Assembly (NCBI GenBank): GCA_900545605.1
Contig: UQZL01000013.1
Location: forward strand, 1-46,757
DNA length: 46,757 bases
Origin: an uncultured Collinsella sp.
GTDB taxonomy: Bacteria > Actinomycetota > Coriobacteriia > Coriobacteriales > Coriobacteriaceae
Direction: 5' to 3'
Of the stretch, positions 38,468-46,696 are shown one piece after another. Made by a program: the position numbers and the translations under genes. Every line of letters starts with the position of its first letter. Position 1 is the stretch's first letter. The notes beneath the pieces are model-generated. The model had not been told where the DNA came from. It made no database searches and saw only the letters and a program-made list of their open reading frames with translations.

Positions 38468-39654
38468 GGGCCATGGACAAGACCTTCGAGTACCGCATAT
38501 ACCCGAGCGCCGAGCAGGAGGCCCTCCTGCAGAAGACCTTCGGCTGCTGCCGCTGGGTCTACAACAGGGTGCTGGCGATGAGGCGGGACGAGTACGCGTG
38601 GACGGGCAAATCGAGGCACATCAACTCCTACATCACCCAGATCCCCGCCTGGAAGAGGGCGGACGCGCCGTGGCTCTCCGAGGTGGACTCCATGGCACTG
38701 CAGCAGTCCCTGCGCGACCTGGACAAGGCATTTAAGAACTTCTTCCGCGCACCAGGCAAGGTGGGCTTTCCGAAGTTCAAGTCCAAACGCGCGGGGAGGA
38801 AGAGCTACCGCACGAACGGCGTCGGGATAATCGACGCCAGGCACGTGAGGCTGCCAAAGCTGGGGACCGTCAGGGCGCGGGTGAGCCGTCCCGTGGAGGG
38901 GCGCGTCCTGTCCGCGACGGTCAAGCAGGTGCCGAGCGGCAAGTACTACGTGGCGATATGCTGCGCGGACGTCCCCGCCACGGACGCGCCGGCCCCGACC
39001 GTCGGGTTCCTGGGAGTCGATGCGGGAATACACGACATAGCCACCTGCTCCACGGGGGAGCGCCTGCCCAACCCCAAAAACCTGCAAAGGAGCGAGAGGA
39101 GGCTGGCGCGGGAGCAGCGGCGGCTCTCGCGCAAGCGGAAGGGCTCCGCAAATCGCGCCAGGCAGCGTGTCAGGGTCGCGCGGGCGCACGAGAAGGTTGC
39201 CAACCGGCGGAAGGACGCCCTGCACAAGTTCACGACGCATGCGGTGGGAGAAAGCCAAAACATCGCGGTCGAGGACCTGAACGTCAGGGGCATGCAGAGG
39301 AACCGCCGCCTCGCCAAGGCCGTGGGCGATGCCGCCATGTCGGAGCTGGCGCGCCAGCTCGAGTACAAATGCGCATGGTCGGGGCGCGGCTTCATAAGGG
39401 TGGGCAGGTTCTATCCGTCCAGCAAGACGTGTTCCGCATGCGGTTACGTCTACAGGGGACTGACGCTGGCCGAACGGGTATGGGACTGCCCCGCGTGCGG
39501 CATGCGTCACGACCGCGACCTGAACGCCGCCGTCAACATCGCCCGCGAGGGAAGGAGAATCCTGGAAGGTACCGCAGGGCATGCGGGAACCGCGGCAGAC
39601 GCCGCAAACGCTTGTGGAGAGGGCGTAAGACCTACGGCTGCATGCGCAGTCTAG
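38464..39654 (+). CDS. tnpB: TnpB RNA-guided endonuclease of IS605
   Basis: 396 residues from the GTG at 38464, overlapping tnpA by 4 bases. N-terminal helix-turn-helix/REC-like part (FEYRIYPSAEQEALLQKTFG, CCRWVYNRVL), then a split RuvC domain with Asp186 in FLGVDAGIHD, Glu270 in IAVEDLNVRG and Asp352 in DRDLNAAVNIA, and a zinc finger with Cys323/326 and Cys342/345 (CSACG, CPACG). All three catalytic acids are intact. TnpB uses an RNA from the element's right end to cut DNA next to a short target motif, which helps keep the element. Length is in the usual range. Confidence 0.93.
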   Translation: MRAMDKTFEYRIYPSAEQEALLQKTFGCCRWVYNRVLAMRRDEYAWTGKSRHINSYITQIPAWKRADAPWLSEVDSMALQQSLRDLDKAFKNFFRAPGKVGFPKFKSKRAGRKSYRTNGVGIIDARHVRLPKLGTVRARVSRPVEGRVLSATVKQVPSGKYYVAICCADVPATDAPAPTVGFLGVDAGIHDIATCSTGERLPNPKNLQRSERRLAREQRRLSRKRKGSANRARQRVRVARAHEKVANRRKDALHKFTTHAVGESQNIAVEDLNVRGMQRNRRLAKAVGDAAMSELARQLEYKCAWSGRGFIRVGRFYPSSKTCSACGYVYRGLTLAERVWDCPACGMRHDRDLNAAVNIAREGRRILEGTAGHAGTAADAANACGEGVRPTAACAV

Positions 39655-39706
39655 GCAATTCTCGGTGAAGCAAGAATCCCCTGGCTTTAGCCATGGGGAG
39701 TGTCAA
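39500..39706 (+). ncRNA. Probable right-end guide (omega/re) RNA of TnpB
   Basis: By family precedent the RNA spans the 3' part of tnpB and the right end. Here it would end at GTGTCAA (39700-39706), with the guide starting at 39707 (ATAATGGTGG). The hairpin at 39678-39698 supports this. The 5' limit is a guess. Confidence 0.4.
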
Positions 39707-39745
39707 ATAATGGTGGGCACGCAAACGATTGGAGAGCGCATACCT

Positions 39746-40315
39746 ATGTCACAAAGCCAGAAAAAAGAAGCCATCGCCCAGGCGGCCGAGCAGGAGCTCG
39801 CATCGCTTGCGGGTCGTGGCGTGCGCATCGCAGGCAACGCGTGCTCGCCGATTGTGCTGGTAAAAGGCGATTTGGATGAGGCCGAGCGCTCGGGCGGCGA
39901 GCTTGCCGCAGGCGCGGATGGCGCGGCGCTGCGTAAGGCGCTCGGGGCCATCGGTTATGCGCCCGAGGATTTTTGCGTGCTGGCAAGCGTCGCCGGTGCG
40001 GGCGACGGAACGGTGGCGGTGGGCCATGCCCTGCCGTGCGAGCTGTTCCGCGAGGCGCTCGAGGCGCTGGACCCCGAGGCGGTGCTGTTGCTGGATGATC
40101 GTGCGGCCGATACCATGCGCGAGACCTATGCCGATATGCTCGTGGCGATCGACGACTTCGACACCGCCATGCTCAAGCCCGGCCTGGTCGCCCATGTGCA
40201 AGGGCGCCGCGTGCTCGCGCTCGACGGCTTTGAGGCGGCGCTCACCGACAAGGCCGCCAAGCAGCGCATGTGGGCCTACATTAAACAGCTGACTCCGGCC
40301 GCCGCGCCGCTGTAG
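39746..40315 (+). CDS. Conserved-looking soluble protein, unknown function
   Basis: 189 residues from the ATG at 39746 (MSQSQKKEAIAQAAEQ), with GGAGAG about 9 bases upstream; in-frame ATGs further 5' include one in the IS flank. No family is recognised with confidence. The body alternates helices and strands: VRIAGNACSPIVLVKGDLDE, LRKALGAIGYAPEDFCVLAS, PEAVLLLDDRAADTMRETYA. A uracil-DNA-glycosylase-like Rossmann arrangement is conceivable but key motifs are not seen. No signal peptide or membrane segment. The IS605 element ends about 40 bp upstream, and its promoter may have been split by the insertion. It is convergent with the histidine kinase gene. Confidence 0.6.
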   Translation: MSQSQKKEAIAQAAEQELASLAGRGVRIAGNACSPIVLVKGDLDEAERSGGELAAGADGAALRKALGAIGYAPEDFCVLASVAGAGDGTVAVGHALPCELFREALEALDPEAVLLLDDRAADTMRETYADMLVAIDDFDTAMLKPGLVAHVQGRRVLALDGFEAALTDKAAKQRMWAYIKQLTPAAAPL

Positions 40316-40375
40316 CGGACCGGCGCTGGCAAGGTGGCCCCGGCGGGCCGAGCATGCCGGCAGCTTGTCGCGTCC

Positions 40376-41653
40376 CTACATCACGGCACGCAGCTCAAAT
40401 CGGTCGCCGTGAATGCGGAACTGGCAGTTGCCGTTCATGCGCTCGACGGCGAGCTTAATGCTCTTGGTGCCAAAGCCGTGGCCGGCGTGCTGGGCCACGG
40501 GCATGCCGTCAACCATACGCGGCGGGCGGTCAAACGTGTTAGAGACCAAAAGCAGCAGCTGCCCGTCTTCGTAGCGCAGGTCCAGATCGACGAATCGTTT
40601 GCCCTGGGGAGCGGCGCTCGCGGCGACGATGGCGTTGTCCAGGGCATTCGAGAGCACGCTAAACAGGTCGACATCGGCCACATGGACGTTCTCTGGCACG
40701 GCGGCGCGCAGGTCGGCGGTGATACCGTTTCGGTTGATATCGGAGCTAAATGACGAAAGCACGATGTTGACCGTTTCGTTGGCACAGTAGCGGCGCACGG
40801 CGGTGCGGTCGTTTGTCTCACAGAGTTCGTTGATGCGCCCGAGCGCCTCGTCGACGTGACCCTCTTCGATTAAAACCGCAAGGCCGCGCAGGAAGTGCCG
40901 CATGTCATGGCGCAGAACCGAAAGCTCGCGTCCAGATTGACGCCAGGCTTCGAGCTCTTTGATAGCTGCGCTATCGCGGGTCTCGAGCATCCAACGCTCG
41001 CGCTCGGCGGCCTCTTTAGCCTCGTATTCGCGCAGATACACAGCAAGAAACATAAGGTAGAAAGCGCAAAGCGCAAACGCCAAAAACTCAACGGTCACAA
41101 CCGAGCCCGAGTGGAACAACGTGGTGTAGACGTTGGTGGCGTAGTCAAAGATGTAATAGACGAGCGGCAGGATGAGCAGAATCTCGAGCTCGGTAGGGCT
41201 TTTGACTGCCAAGCGCGGACCGATGTCGCCGGCCCAGTGCAGCAGGAGCGCAAAGACGGCGACCGTGGTGATAATGCGTGTCGCATAGTACGCGATTTGC
41301 GAGCCGCAGGCGGCGAGCGCGGCGATGCCCATCCAGTTGCTAAATTGGCAGCTCAGGTATGCGCTGGTGACGCCGAGCATAACGAGCAAAGGGCTCAGCC
41401 GATAGCGCGCGCACAGATAGATGACGAGCGGCAGATGCACGACGAGCGGATACACCTGTCGAGCGAAAAGTTCGCCGCCAAAGACATTGGCGAGCGCAAA
41501 GGCGGTACCGGTGAGCACGTCAACCGCGATCAGCTCAAGCGCATGACGGCGGTTGATCTCGACCCCGCACAGCGCTGCCGAGGCGAAAACGCCAAAGAGC
41601 AGGGTCGTTGCGTGGTGGATTGCCCAAAGCAGCATTTCGGCCGTGGGGAGCAT
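40376..41653 (-). CDS. AgrC-like sensor histidine kinase (GHKL)
   Basis: 425 residues. Six or seven hydrophobic segments fill residues 1-205 (LLFGVFASAALCGV, LVVHLPLVIYLCA, LAFALCAFYLMFLAVYL). A coiled linker (EAKEAAERERWMLETR) leads to the phosphoacceptor motif LRHDMRHFLRG with His249, then a GHKL ATPase: N-box LSNALDNAIVAA and glycine box GHGFGTKSIKLAVE. This is the AgrC/ComD-type arrangement, which often senses peptides. Its start overlaps the LytTR regulator stop by one base (TGATG), so the two are a pair transcribed regulator first. No AgrB/AgrD-like genes are next to it. Confidence 0.9.
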   Translation of the reverse strand: MLPTAEMLLWAIHHATTLLFGVFASAALCGVEINRRHALELIAVDVLTGTAFALANVFGGELFARQVYPLVVHLPLVIYLCARYRLSPLLVMLGVTSAYLSCQFSNWMGIAALAACGSQIAYYATRIITTVAVFALLLHWAGDIGPRLAVKSPTELEILLILPLVYYIFDYATNVYTTLFHSGSVVTVEFLAFALCAFYLMFLAVYLREYEAKEAAERERWMLETRDSAAIKELEAWRQSGRELSVLRHDMRHFLRGLAVLIEEGHVDEALGRINELCETNDRTAVRRYCANETVNIVLSSFSSDINRNGITADLRAAVPENVHVADVDLFSVLSNALDNAIVAASAAPQGKRFVDLDLRYEDGQLLLLVSNTFDRPPRMVDGMPVAQHAGHGFGTKSIKLAVERMNGNCQFRIHGDRFELRAVM

Positions 41654-42375
41654 CAGTGCCTCCCGCCCTCAAAGCGCGCCGCAAAGTAGGCATCTTGGAA
41701 CCCCTGCTTGCAACTGCGTGCCAACGGGATACAGGCGCCCGATCTCATGAAGATCTCCGTGCGGTCAAAGTGATCGATGTTGCGCAGGTTGACCTGGTAG
41801 CTGCGATGGCATTTAAAGAAGACCGCGTTTTGCGCCAAGCGGTCCTCGACGCTGCGGAACGATTCGAGCGCCTCGATATCGCGTCCGTCGCGCAGGTGGA
41901 AAACCACGTGCTTGTTGCGTGCCTCGGCATATTCGATGTCGGACAGGCGCAGGGCATGGTAACCAAAGGACGTTTTGATGACGAACTCGTCGGTCGCCGA
42001 CGGGCGCATGCTCGAAAGCTCGTCGAGCAGCTGCGCCAGGCGTTCGTATGTCACGGGCTTGAGCAGGTAGTCGAAGGCGCGGACTTCGTAGGACTCCAGC
42101 GCAAACTCGGGCGACGAGGTGAGGAACACCAGGCGCACGGCGGTATCGGACTGGCGCAGCTCGCGCGCGGTGTCCATGCCGTTGACGAGCGGCATGATCA
42201 TGTCGAGCAGGATGATGTCGGCGCGCGACGCGGCATGGCGCGCCAGCAGGTCCTCGCCGCGCGTAACGAGCGCAACATCGACCGCCGTGCCCTTCTCGGT
42301 CGACCAACGGTCGATCATCCGGTGCAGTCTATCTAGAAAAGCGACGTCATCGTCGCAGGCAATAATCTTGAGCAT
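41653..42375 (-). CDS. LytTR family response regulator
   Basis: 240 residues from the ATG at 42375 (MLKIIACDDDV), with AAGGGGG upstream; the frame can be extended to 42408 without support. The receiver domain (1-115) has the acidic pocket ACDDD, phosphoacceptor Asp58 in ILLDMIMP, FLTSS and the Lys of YLLKPVT. The C-terminal LytTR domain (about 130-235) shows IEYAEARNKHVVFHL and FFKCHRSYQVNLRNI. It binds DNA after phosphorylation by the kinase encoded next to it. The stretch 42376-42560 upstream is non-coding and should hold its promoter; none could be assigned. Confidence 0.92.
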   Translation of the reverse strand: MLKIIACDDDVAFLDRLHRMIDRWSTEKGTAVDVALVTRGEDLLARHAASRADIILLDMIMPLVNGMDTARELRQSDTAVRLVFLTSSPEFALESYEVRAFDYLLKPVTYERLAQLLDELSSMRPSATDEFVIKTSFGYHALRLSDIEYAEARNKHVVFHLRDGRDIEALESFRSVEDRLAQNAVFFKCHRSYQVNLRNIDHFDRTEIFMRSGACIPLARSCKQGFQDAYFAARFEGGRH

Positions 42376-42581
42376 TCGGGCCCCCTTAGTAGTTCGATTT
42401 TGCCACATTGGGCGCGTGCCGCTCGCGGGGGAGCGCCCGTTCGTGCCTCATGGTGCGCAACTCGCGCCGAGCGGTATTGCGGTGGCGAAAGATGCCTCCT
42501 GCGCTATCGAGAGCTCGGCTATCCTCAGCTTGCCAGTTCGAAAATGGACCTGCCGCATGATTGAATCTTTATTTCAACTTT

Positions 42582-42625
42582 ACACCTAGGTTTACAGCTG
42601 TCTTGTCAGCTGTAAACCTAGGTGT
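42582..42625. promoter_or_regulatory. Probable NiaR operator upstream of nadA
   Basis: Perfect 19-bp inverted repeat ACACCTAGGTTTACAGCTG (42582-42600) and CAGCTGTAAACCTAGGTGT (42607-42625) around TCTTGT. TTGTCA (42603-42608), a 17-base spacer and CATACT (42626-42631) form a possible promoter overlapping it. NiaR is encoded at the end of the same operon, so feedback control by niacin is likely. Confidence 0.7.
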
Positions 42626-42666
42626 CATACTAAAGCCCCAAGATTCGCCAAAAGAGAGGGGCCTTG

Positions 42667-43692
42667 ATGGCACAGAGCGCGAACATGGATGCATCGGAGC
42701 TTGCACGCGACATTGCGGCCGGCCTGGCATCGGCAACGACGGCAACGGAGCGCGCGGCATTGGTGCCCGCAGAGCTCGTCGAGGCCATTCAGCAACTTAA
42801 AACCCAACGCGACGCGGTGATCCTGGCACACTATTACGTGGCACCCGAGGTCCAGGCTGTGGCCGATTACGTCGGCGACAGCTTCTACCTGGCTAAGCTC
42901 GCCAAGAGCCTGCCGCAGCAGACCATCGTGCTGTGCGGCGTGGAGTTTATGGGCGAGAGCGCCAAGCTGCTCAACCCCACCAAGACCGTGCTGCTGCCCG
43001 AGCCGGGCGCGGACTGCCCCATGGCTCATATGGTCAAGCGCGAGACGGTCGACGCGGCGCGCGCCGAGTACGGCGACGACCTGGCCGTGGTCTGCTACGT
43101 CAACTCCACGGTCGAGATCAAGAGCTGGAGCGACGTGTGCGTCACCAGCTCCAACGCCGTCAAGATCGTGTCCGAGCTGCCGCAGCAGCATATCCTGTTC
43201 ATTCCCGACCAAAACCTCGGCCGCTTCGTAGCCGAGCAGGTGCCGCAAAAGCACGTCATTCTCAACAACGGCTACTGCCCGCGCCATCACATCATCACCG
43301 TCGAGCAGATTGTCGACGCGACGGAGGCCCACCCCGACGCGCTCGTGCTGGCGCATCCTGAGTGCAAGGCCGACGTCCTTGCCGAGGCCGACTACATCGG
43401 CTCCACCGCCGGCATCATCAAGTATGCCGAGGAGTCCGACGCGAGCGAGTTCATCATCGTGACGGTCCGCGGCGTGCTCTACGAGCTTGAACGCCGCTGC
43501 CAGGGCACTGGCAAGAAGTTCTACTTCCCTGCGGTGCAGCCCACCTGCGTCAACATGGATCTCATCACGCTCGAAAAGCTCGTGCACTGCCTGGAGACGG
43601 GCGAGGGCGAGGTGCAGATTGGCGTGTCGGACGAGGCCGCCGATCAGGCCAAGCTCACGCTTGACCGCATGCTCGAGTACGCGGCGCGCTAA
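42667..43692 (+). CDS. nadA: Quinolinate synthase A
   Basis: 341 residues from the ATG at 42667 with GAGAGGGG upstream. NadA condenses iminoaspartate with dihydroxyacetone phosphate to quinolinate using a [4Fe-4S] cluster. Signatures: ILAHYYVAPEVQAVADYVGDS read in parts, IVLCGVEFMGESAKLLNP (first cluster Cys), CYVNSTVEIKSWSDVCVTSSNA, DQNLGRFVAEQ, ECKADVLAEADYIGSTAGII and PTCVNMDLITLEKLVHCLE. It starts the operon nadA-nadB-nadC-niaR under a palindromic operator. A hairpin just past its stop separates it from nadB. Confidence 0.95.
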   Translation: MAQSANMDASELARDIAAGLASATTATERAALVPAELVEAIQQLKTQRDAVILAHYYVAPEVQAVADYVGDSFYLAKLAKSLPQQTIVLCGVEFMGESAKLLNPTKTVLLPEPGADCPMAHMVKRETVDAARAEYGDDLAVVCYVNSTVEIKSWSDVCVTSSNAVKIVSELPQQHILFIPDQNLGRFVAEQVPQKHVILNNGYCPRHHIITVEQIVDATEAHPDALVLAHPECKADVLAEADYIGSTAGIIKYAEESDASEFIIVTVRGVLYELERRCQGTGKKFYFPAVQPTCVNMDLITLEKLVHCLETGEGEVQIGVSDEAADQAKLTLDRMLEYAAR

Positions 43693-43695
43693 GCC

Positions 43696-43730
43696 AATGT
43701 GACATGAGGGACCATCCCTTATGCCACATT
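43696..43730 (+). other. nadA-nadB intercistronic hairpin
   Basis: AATGTGACATGAGGGA and TCCCTTATGCCACATT around CCA; 14 of 16 pairs are exact, the others G-U or A-C. No T-run. It may tune nadB relative to nadA or belong to another repeat family. Confidence 0.6.
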
Positions 43731-43748
43731 ACAAGGGAGAGGATTCCT

Positions 43749-45125
43749 GTGGAAACCAAACAATACCCCGATATGGAGTGTGACGTCGTCATTGCCGGTT
43801 GCGGCGTGGCGGGCCTGTATGCGGCTCTCAATCTGCCGACGAGCACGCGCGTAATCATGCTCTCCAAGGGCGCCGTCGATGAGTGCGATTCGATGCTCGC
43901 GCAGGGCGGCATTTGTGTGCTGCCCGAGGGTTCTGACTACGATGCCTTCTTTGAGGACACCATGCACGCCGGCCATTACGAGAACCGCCGCGAGAGTGTT
44001 GACATCATGATTCGCTCGAGCCGTTCGGTCATCAACGACCTGCTGGCCATAGGCGTGGACTTTGAGCGCAAGGCCGACGGCAGCCTCGACTTTACCCGCG
44101 AGGGCGCGCACAGCCGCCCGCGCATCGCCTTCCATGCCGATATTACGGGCAAGGAGATTACGACCAAGCTGCTCCAGGCTGTCCGCAAGCTGGACAACGT
44201 GCAGATTCTCGAACACGTGGCCATGACCGACATCCTGACCGCCGAGCGCGATGGCGCCACGGTGTGCACCGGCGTCGTCGCCGTTGCCGTGGACGAGGAC
44301 GATTCAGCTCGCCCCGCCGACGAGCTGGCAAATGCCACTGAGGACGTGCATACCGGTAAGCCGTTTAAGATCCATGCCTGTCATACGCTGTGGGCAACGG
44401 GCGGTATCGGTGGCGTGTACGACCACTCGACCAACTACCCGCAGCTCACCGGTGACGCCTGCTACATCGCGCAGGAGCACGGCATCACGATGGAGCACCT
44501 GGACTACGTGCAGATCCACCCCACGGGTCTGTTCTCGCCGCAGCCGGGCCGCACGTTCCTAATCAGCGAAAGCTGCCGCGGCGAGGGCGCGATTCTGCTC
44601 AATGCCGCTGGCGAGCGTTTTACCGACGAGTTGCAGCCGCGCGACGTTGTCGCCGCCGCCATTCGCGAGCAGATGAAGCAGGACGGCACCGAGCACGAGT
44701 GGCTGAGCTTTGCCCCCGTCGAGCGCGACGTGGTGACCGGGCACTTTGCCAATATCCGCGCGCGCTGCCTGGAGGACGGCCGCGACATCCTGGACGAGCC
44801 CATTCCCGTCACACCCACGCAGCACTACTTTATGGGCGGCGTATGGGTCGACAAGGACGGCCGCACCTCGATGCCCGAGCTCTACGCCGCCGGCGAGACG
44901 GCCTGCAATGGCGTGCACGGCAAGAACCGCCTGGCTTCTAACAGCCTGCTCGAGTCTCTGGTTTGGGGCCGCCGCGCCGCGTGGTACATGCGCACCGGCG
45001 AGTCGCTGGCCGTGGAGCAGGCGGGCGAGCCCGTGCTCGATGGACGCCATCGCGCCCTGAGTTCCGATACCCTTGCAATCGATGATTTGGCCCGCGCTGC
45101 TGGCACGCAGGCCGTGGAGGAGTAG
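43749..45125 (+). CDS. nadB: L-aspartate oxidase
   Basis: 458 residues from the GTG at 43749, with GGGAGAGG upstream; the frame opens at 43704 inside the hairpin region and is less likely. An FAD-binding Rossmann motif VVIAGCGVAGLYAAL opens the protein; AQGGICVLPEGSD, HSRPRIAFHADITGKEI, ATGGIGGVYDHSTN, QIHPTGLFSP and YAAGETACNGVHGKNRLASN are the NadB/SdhA-type signatures. It oxidises L-aspartate to iminoaspartate for NadA, reducing oxygen or fumarate. It is followed by nadC after three bases. Confidence 0.95.
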   Translation: METKQYPDMECDVVIAGCGVAGLYAALNLPTSTRVIMLSKGAVDECDSMLAQGGICVLPEGSDYDAFFEDTMHAGHYENRRESVDIMIRSSRSVINDLLAIGVDFERKADGSLDFTREGAHSRPRIAFHADITGKEITTKLLQAVRKLDNVQILEHVAMTDILTAERDGATVCTGVVAVAVDEDDSARPADELANATEDVHTGKPFKIHACHTLWATGGIGGVYDHSTNYPQLTGDACYIAQEHGITMEHLDYVQIHPTGLFSPQPGRTFLISESCRGEGAILLNAAGERFTDELQPRDVVAAAIREQMKQDGTEHEWLSFAPVERDVVTGHFANIRARCLEDGRDILDEPIPVTPTQHYFMGGVWVDKDGRTSMPELYAAGETACNGVHGKNRLASNSLLESLVWGRRAAWYMRTGESLAVEQAGEPVLDGRHRALSSDTLAIDDLARAAGTQAVEE

Positions 45126-45128
45126 ACC

Positions 45129-45989
45129 ATGAATCCCATTACCATGAAGCTCGTCGTCGATGATCTGATTTTGCAGGCTCTGCGCGAGGACATCACGTTT
45201 GAGGACGTGAGTACGGCGAGCGTGTGCCCCACGGCGCGCCCCGCTACCGTTGAGCTCATCGCCAAGGCCGACGGCATTATCGCCGGCCTGGACGTATTCG
45301 CCCGCACCTTTGAGCTGCTGGATCCGCAGAGCTCCGTGTTGTTCGATGTCTCGGATGGCGACGAAGTGCACGCCGGCGATCACGTGGGCCAGGTGCGCGG
45401 CGACGCGCGCGTGCTGCTTTCGGGCGAGCGCGTGGCGCTCAACTACCTGCAGCGCATGAGCGGCATCGCTACTTACACGCATCGGATGGCGGCTGCGCTC
45501 GAGGGCACCAAGACCGTGCTTGTCGACACGCGCAAGACCACGCCGGGCATGCGCGTCTTCGAGAAGGCCGCAGTCGAGATCGGCGGCGGCAGCAATCACC
45601 GTTACAACCTGTCGACGGCCGTTATGCTCAAGGACAACCACATCGACGCCGCCGGTGGCGTGACGCGCGCGATTGAGATGGCGCGCGCCCATGCGTCGTT
45701 TACCGCGACGGTCGAGATCGAGTGCGAGAACCTGGACATGGTGCGCGAGGCCGTGGAGGCCGGCGCCGATATCATCATGCTCGACAACATGACCCACGAC
45801 GACATGGCTGCCGCGATTGAGCTTATCGCCGGCCGTGCCAAGACCGAGTGCTCGGGCAACGTGGATGCCAGCAATATCCGCGCGCTCGCCGACCTGGGCG
45901 TTGACTTTATTAGCTCGGGGGCGCTGACGCACTCTGCGCCGATTCTCGACCTCTCGCTCAAGCACCTGCGTCTGCTGGACGGTAAATAA
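45129..45989 (+). CDS. nadC: Nicotinate-nucleotide pyrophosphorylase (quinolinate phosphoribosyltransferase)
   Basis: 286 residues. Converts quinolinate and PRPP to nicotinate mononucleotide and CO2. Signatures: ALREDITFEDVSTASV, GERVALNYLQRMSGIAT, VDTRKTTPGMRVFEKAAV, GGGSNHRYNL, MLKDNHI, VEIECENLD, DIIMLDNM and ISSGALTHSAPILDLSLK. It is translated 3 bp after nadB, and its stop codon overlaps the niaR start (TAATG). It completes a three-enzyme set from aspartate to NaMN. Confidence 0.96.
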   Translation: MNPITMKLVVDDLILQALREDITFEDVSTASVCPTARPATVELIAKADGIIAGLDVFARTFELLDPQSSVLFDVSDGDEVHAGDHVGQVRGDARVLLSGERVALNYLQRMSGIATYTHRMAAALEGTKTVLVDTRKTTPGMRVFEKAAVEIGGGSNHRYNLSTAVMLKDNHIDAAGGVTRAIEMARAHASFTATVEIECENLDMVREAVEAGADIIMLDNMTHDDMAAAIELIAGRAKTECSGNVDASNIRALADLGVDFISSGALTHSAPILDLSLKHLRLLDGK

Positions 45990-46534
45990 TGGACGCCCGT
46001 GAGCGTCGCCGTGCCATCATGGCCGTGCTCGAGAGCGCCAAAGATCCTGTCTCGGGCAGTGCGCTTGCCCGCGAGGTGGGCGTGAGCCGTCAGGTCGTGG
46101 TGCAGGACATCGCCCTGCTGCGCGCCGACGGACACGATATCGTCGCCACCAATCGCGGCTATGTACTACAGGAGGCGGCGAGCAGCCCGGCTGTGCCCAC
46201 GCGTCTGGTCAAGGTTCGCCACGGCGTGGAGCAAGCGGGCGATGAGCTCACGAGCATCGTCGACGCGGGCGGCGCCGTGCTCAACGTGATCGTCAACCAC
46301 CGCGTGTACGGCAAGATTACGGCCGACCTGGACATCCGCAATCGTCGCGATGTTGAGCGCTACCTGCACGATATCGAGAGCGGTAAGAGCTTTCCGCTGC
46401 TGACGGTAACCAGCGGCTATCACTTCCACCGCATTGCGGCAGAAGACGAGCAAACCCTCGACGAGATCGAGGCCATGCTCAAGGAGAAGGGCTATCTGGC
46501 AGACCTAATGCCCTACGAGGATGATCTTTCGTAG
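45989..46534 (+). CDS. niaR: NiaR (YrxA-type) repressor of NAD synthesis
   Basis: 181 residues. The N-terminal HTH_11 domain (ARERRRAIMAVLESAKDPVS, LAREVGVSRQVVVQDIALLR) is followed by a 3H domain whose conserved His positions are visible in VIVNHRVYGK, YLHDIESG and TSGYHFHRI. NiaR proteins bind niacin and repress NAD genes in Firmicutes and relatives. The start overlaps the nadC stop, so it is made with the pathway it controls. The 19-bp inverted repeat before nadA is its likely target. Confidence 0.92.
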   Translation: MDARERRRAIMAVLESAKDPVSGSALAREVGVSRQVVVQDIALLRADGHDIVATNRGYVLQEAASSPAVPTRLVKVRHGVEQAGDELTSIVDAGGAVLNVIVNHRVYGKITADLDIRNRRDVERYLHDIESGKSFPLLTVTSGYHFHRIAAEDEQTLDEIEAMLKEKGYLADLMPYEDDLS

Positions 46535-46551
46535 CCGACGCCGCATCTATA

Positions 46552-46618
46552 AGTTGCGGTGAAATAGTTCCTAAAATCGGCATCCAAGCCATAAAACAGG
46601 AACTATTCCACCGCAACT
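46552..46618. repeat. Uninterrupted palindromic repeat (empty site of the IS3 target)
   Basis: Arms AGTTGCGGTGAAATAGTTCC (46552-46571) and GGAACTATTCCACCGCAACT (46599-46618) with one mismatch pair. Same family and central spacing as the copy at 16790-18158 that holds the IS3 element. Confidence 0.85.
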
Positions 46619-46656
46619 GCCAAGGGTCCCGCTTCAAATTAGCTGCCCACACATGC

Positions 46657-46696
46657 AAAAGGAGGCCTCCGCGGCGATGCGGAGGCCTCCTTTTTT
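46657..46696 (+). terminator. Terminator of the nad operon
   Basis: AAAGGAGGCCTCCGC and GCGGAGGCCTCCTTT with loop GGCGAT, ending in six T. Strong and usable in both directions. Confidence 0.9.

Larger units (their letters stand above)
37974..39706 (+). mobile_element. IS200/IS605-family element, about 1.73 kb
   Basis: Contains tnpA and tnpB with a 4-base overlap. The right end has the hairpin CCCCTGGCTTTAGCCATGGGG with a one-base trim (39678-39698) and GTGTCAA, a typical IS605 right end. The left end has CCCC/GGGG pairs at 37990-38010. Boundaries are inferred: the left flank TTTTAT (37968-37973) would be the target motif, and the right cut would fall after TCAA (39706). No target duplication is expected in this family. 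Confidence 0.75.

Noticed and set aside
42376..42560. AgrD-like peptide precursor near the AgrC-like kinase
   Set aside because: No short ORF with a credible start site or precursor features was seen here, and no AgrB-like membrane peptidase is adjacent.
42557..42589. Ten-codon ORF (MIESLFQLYT) before the nadA operator
   Set aside because: No ribosome binding site and it runs into the operator; chance is sufficient.
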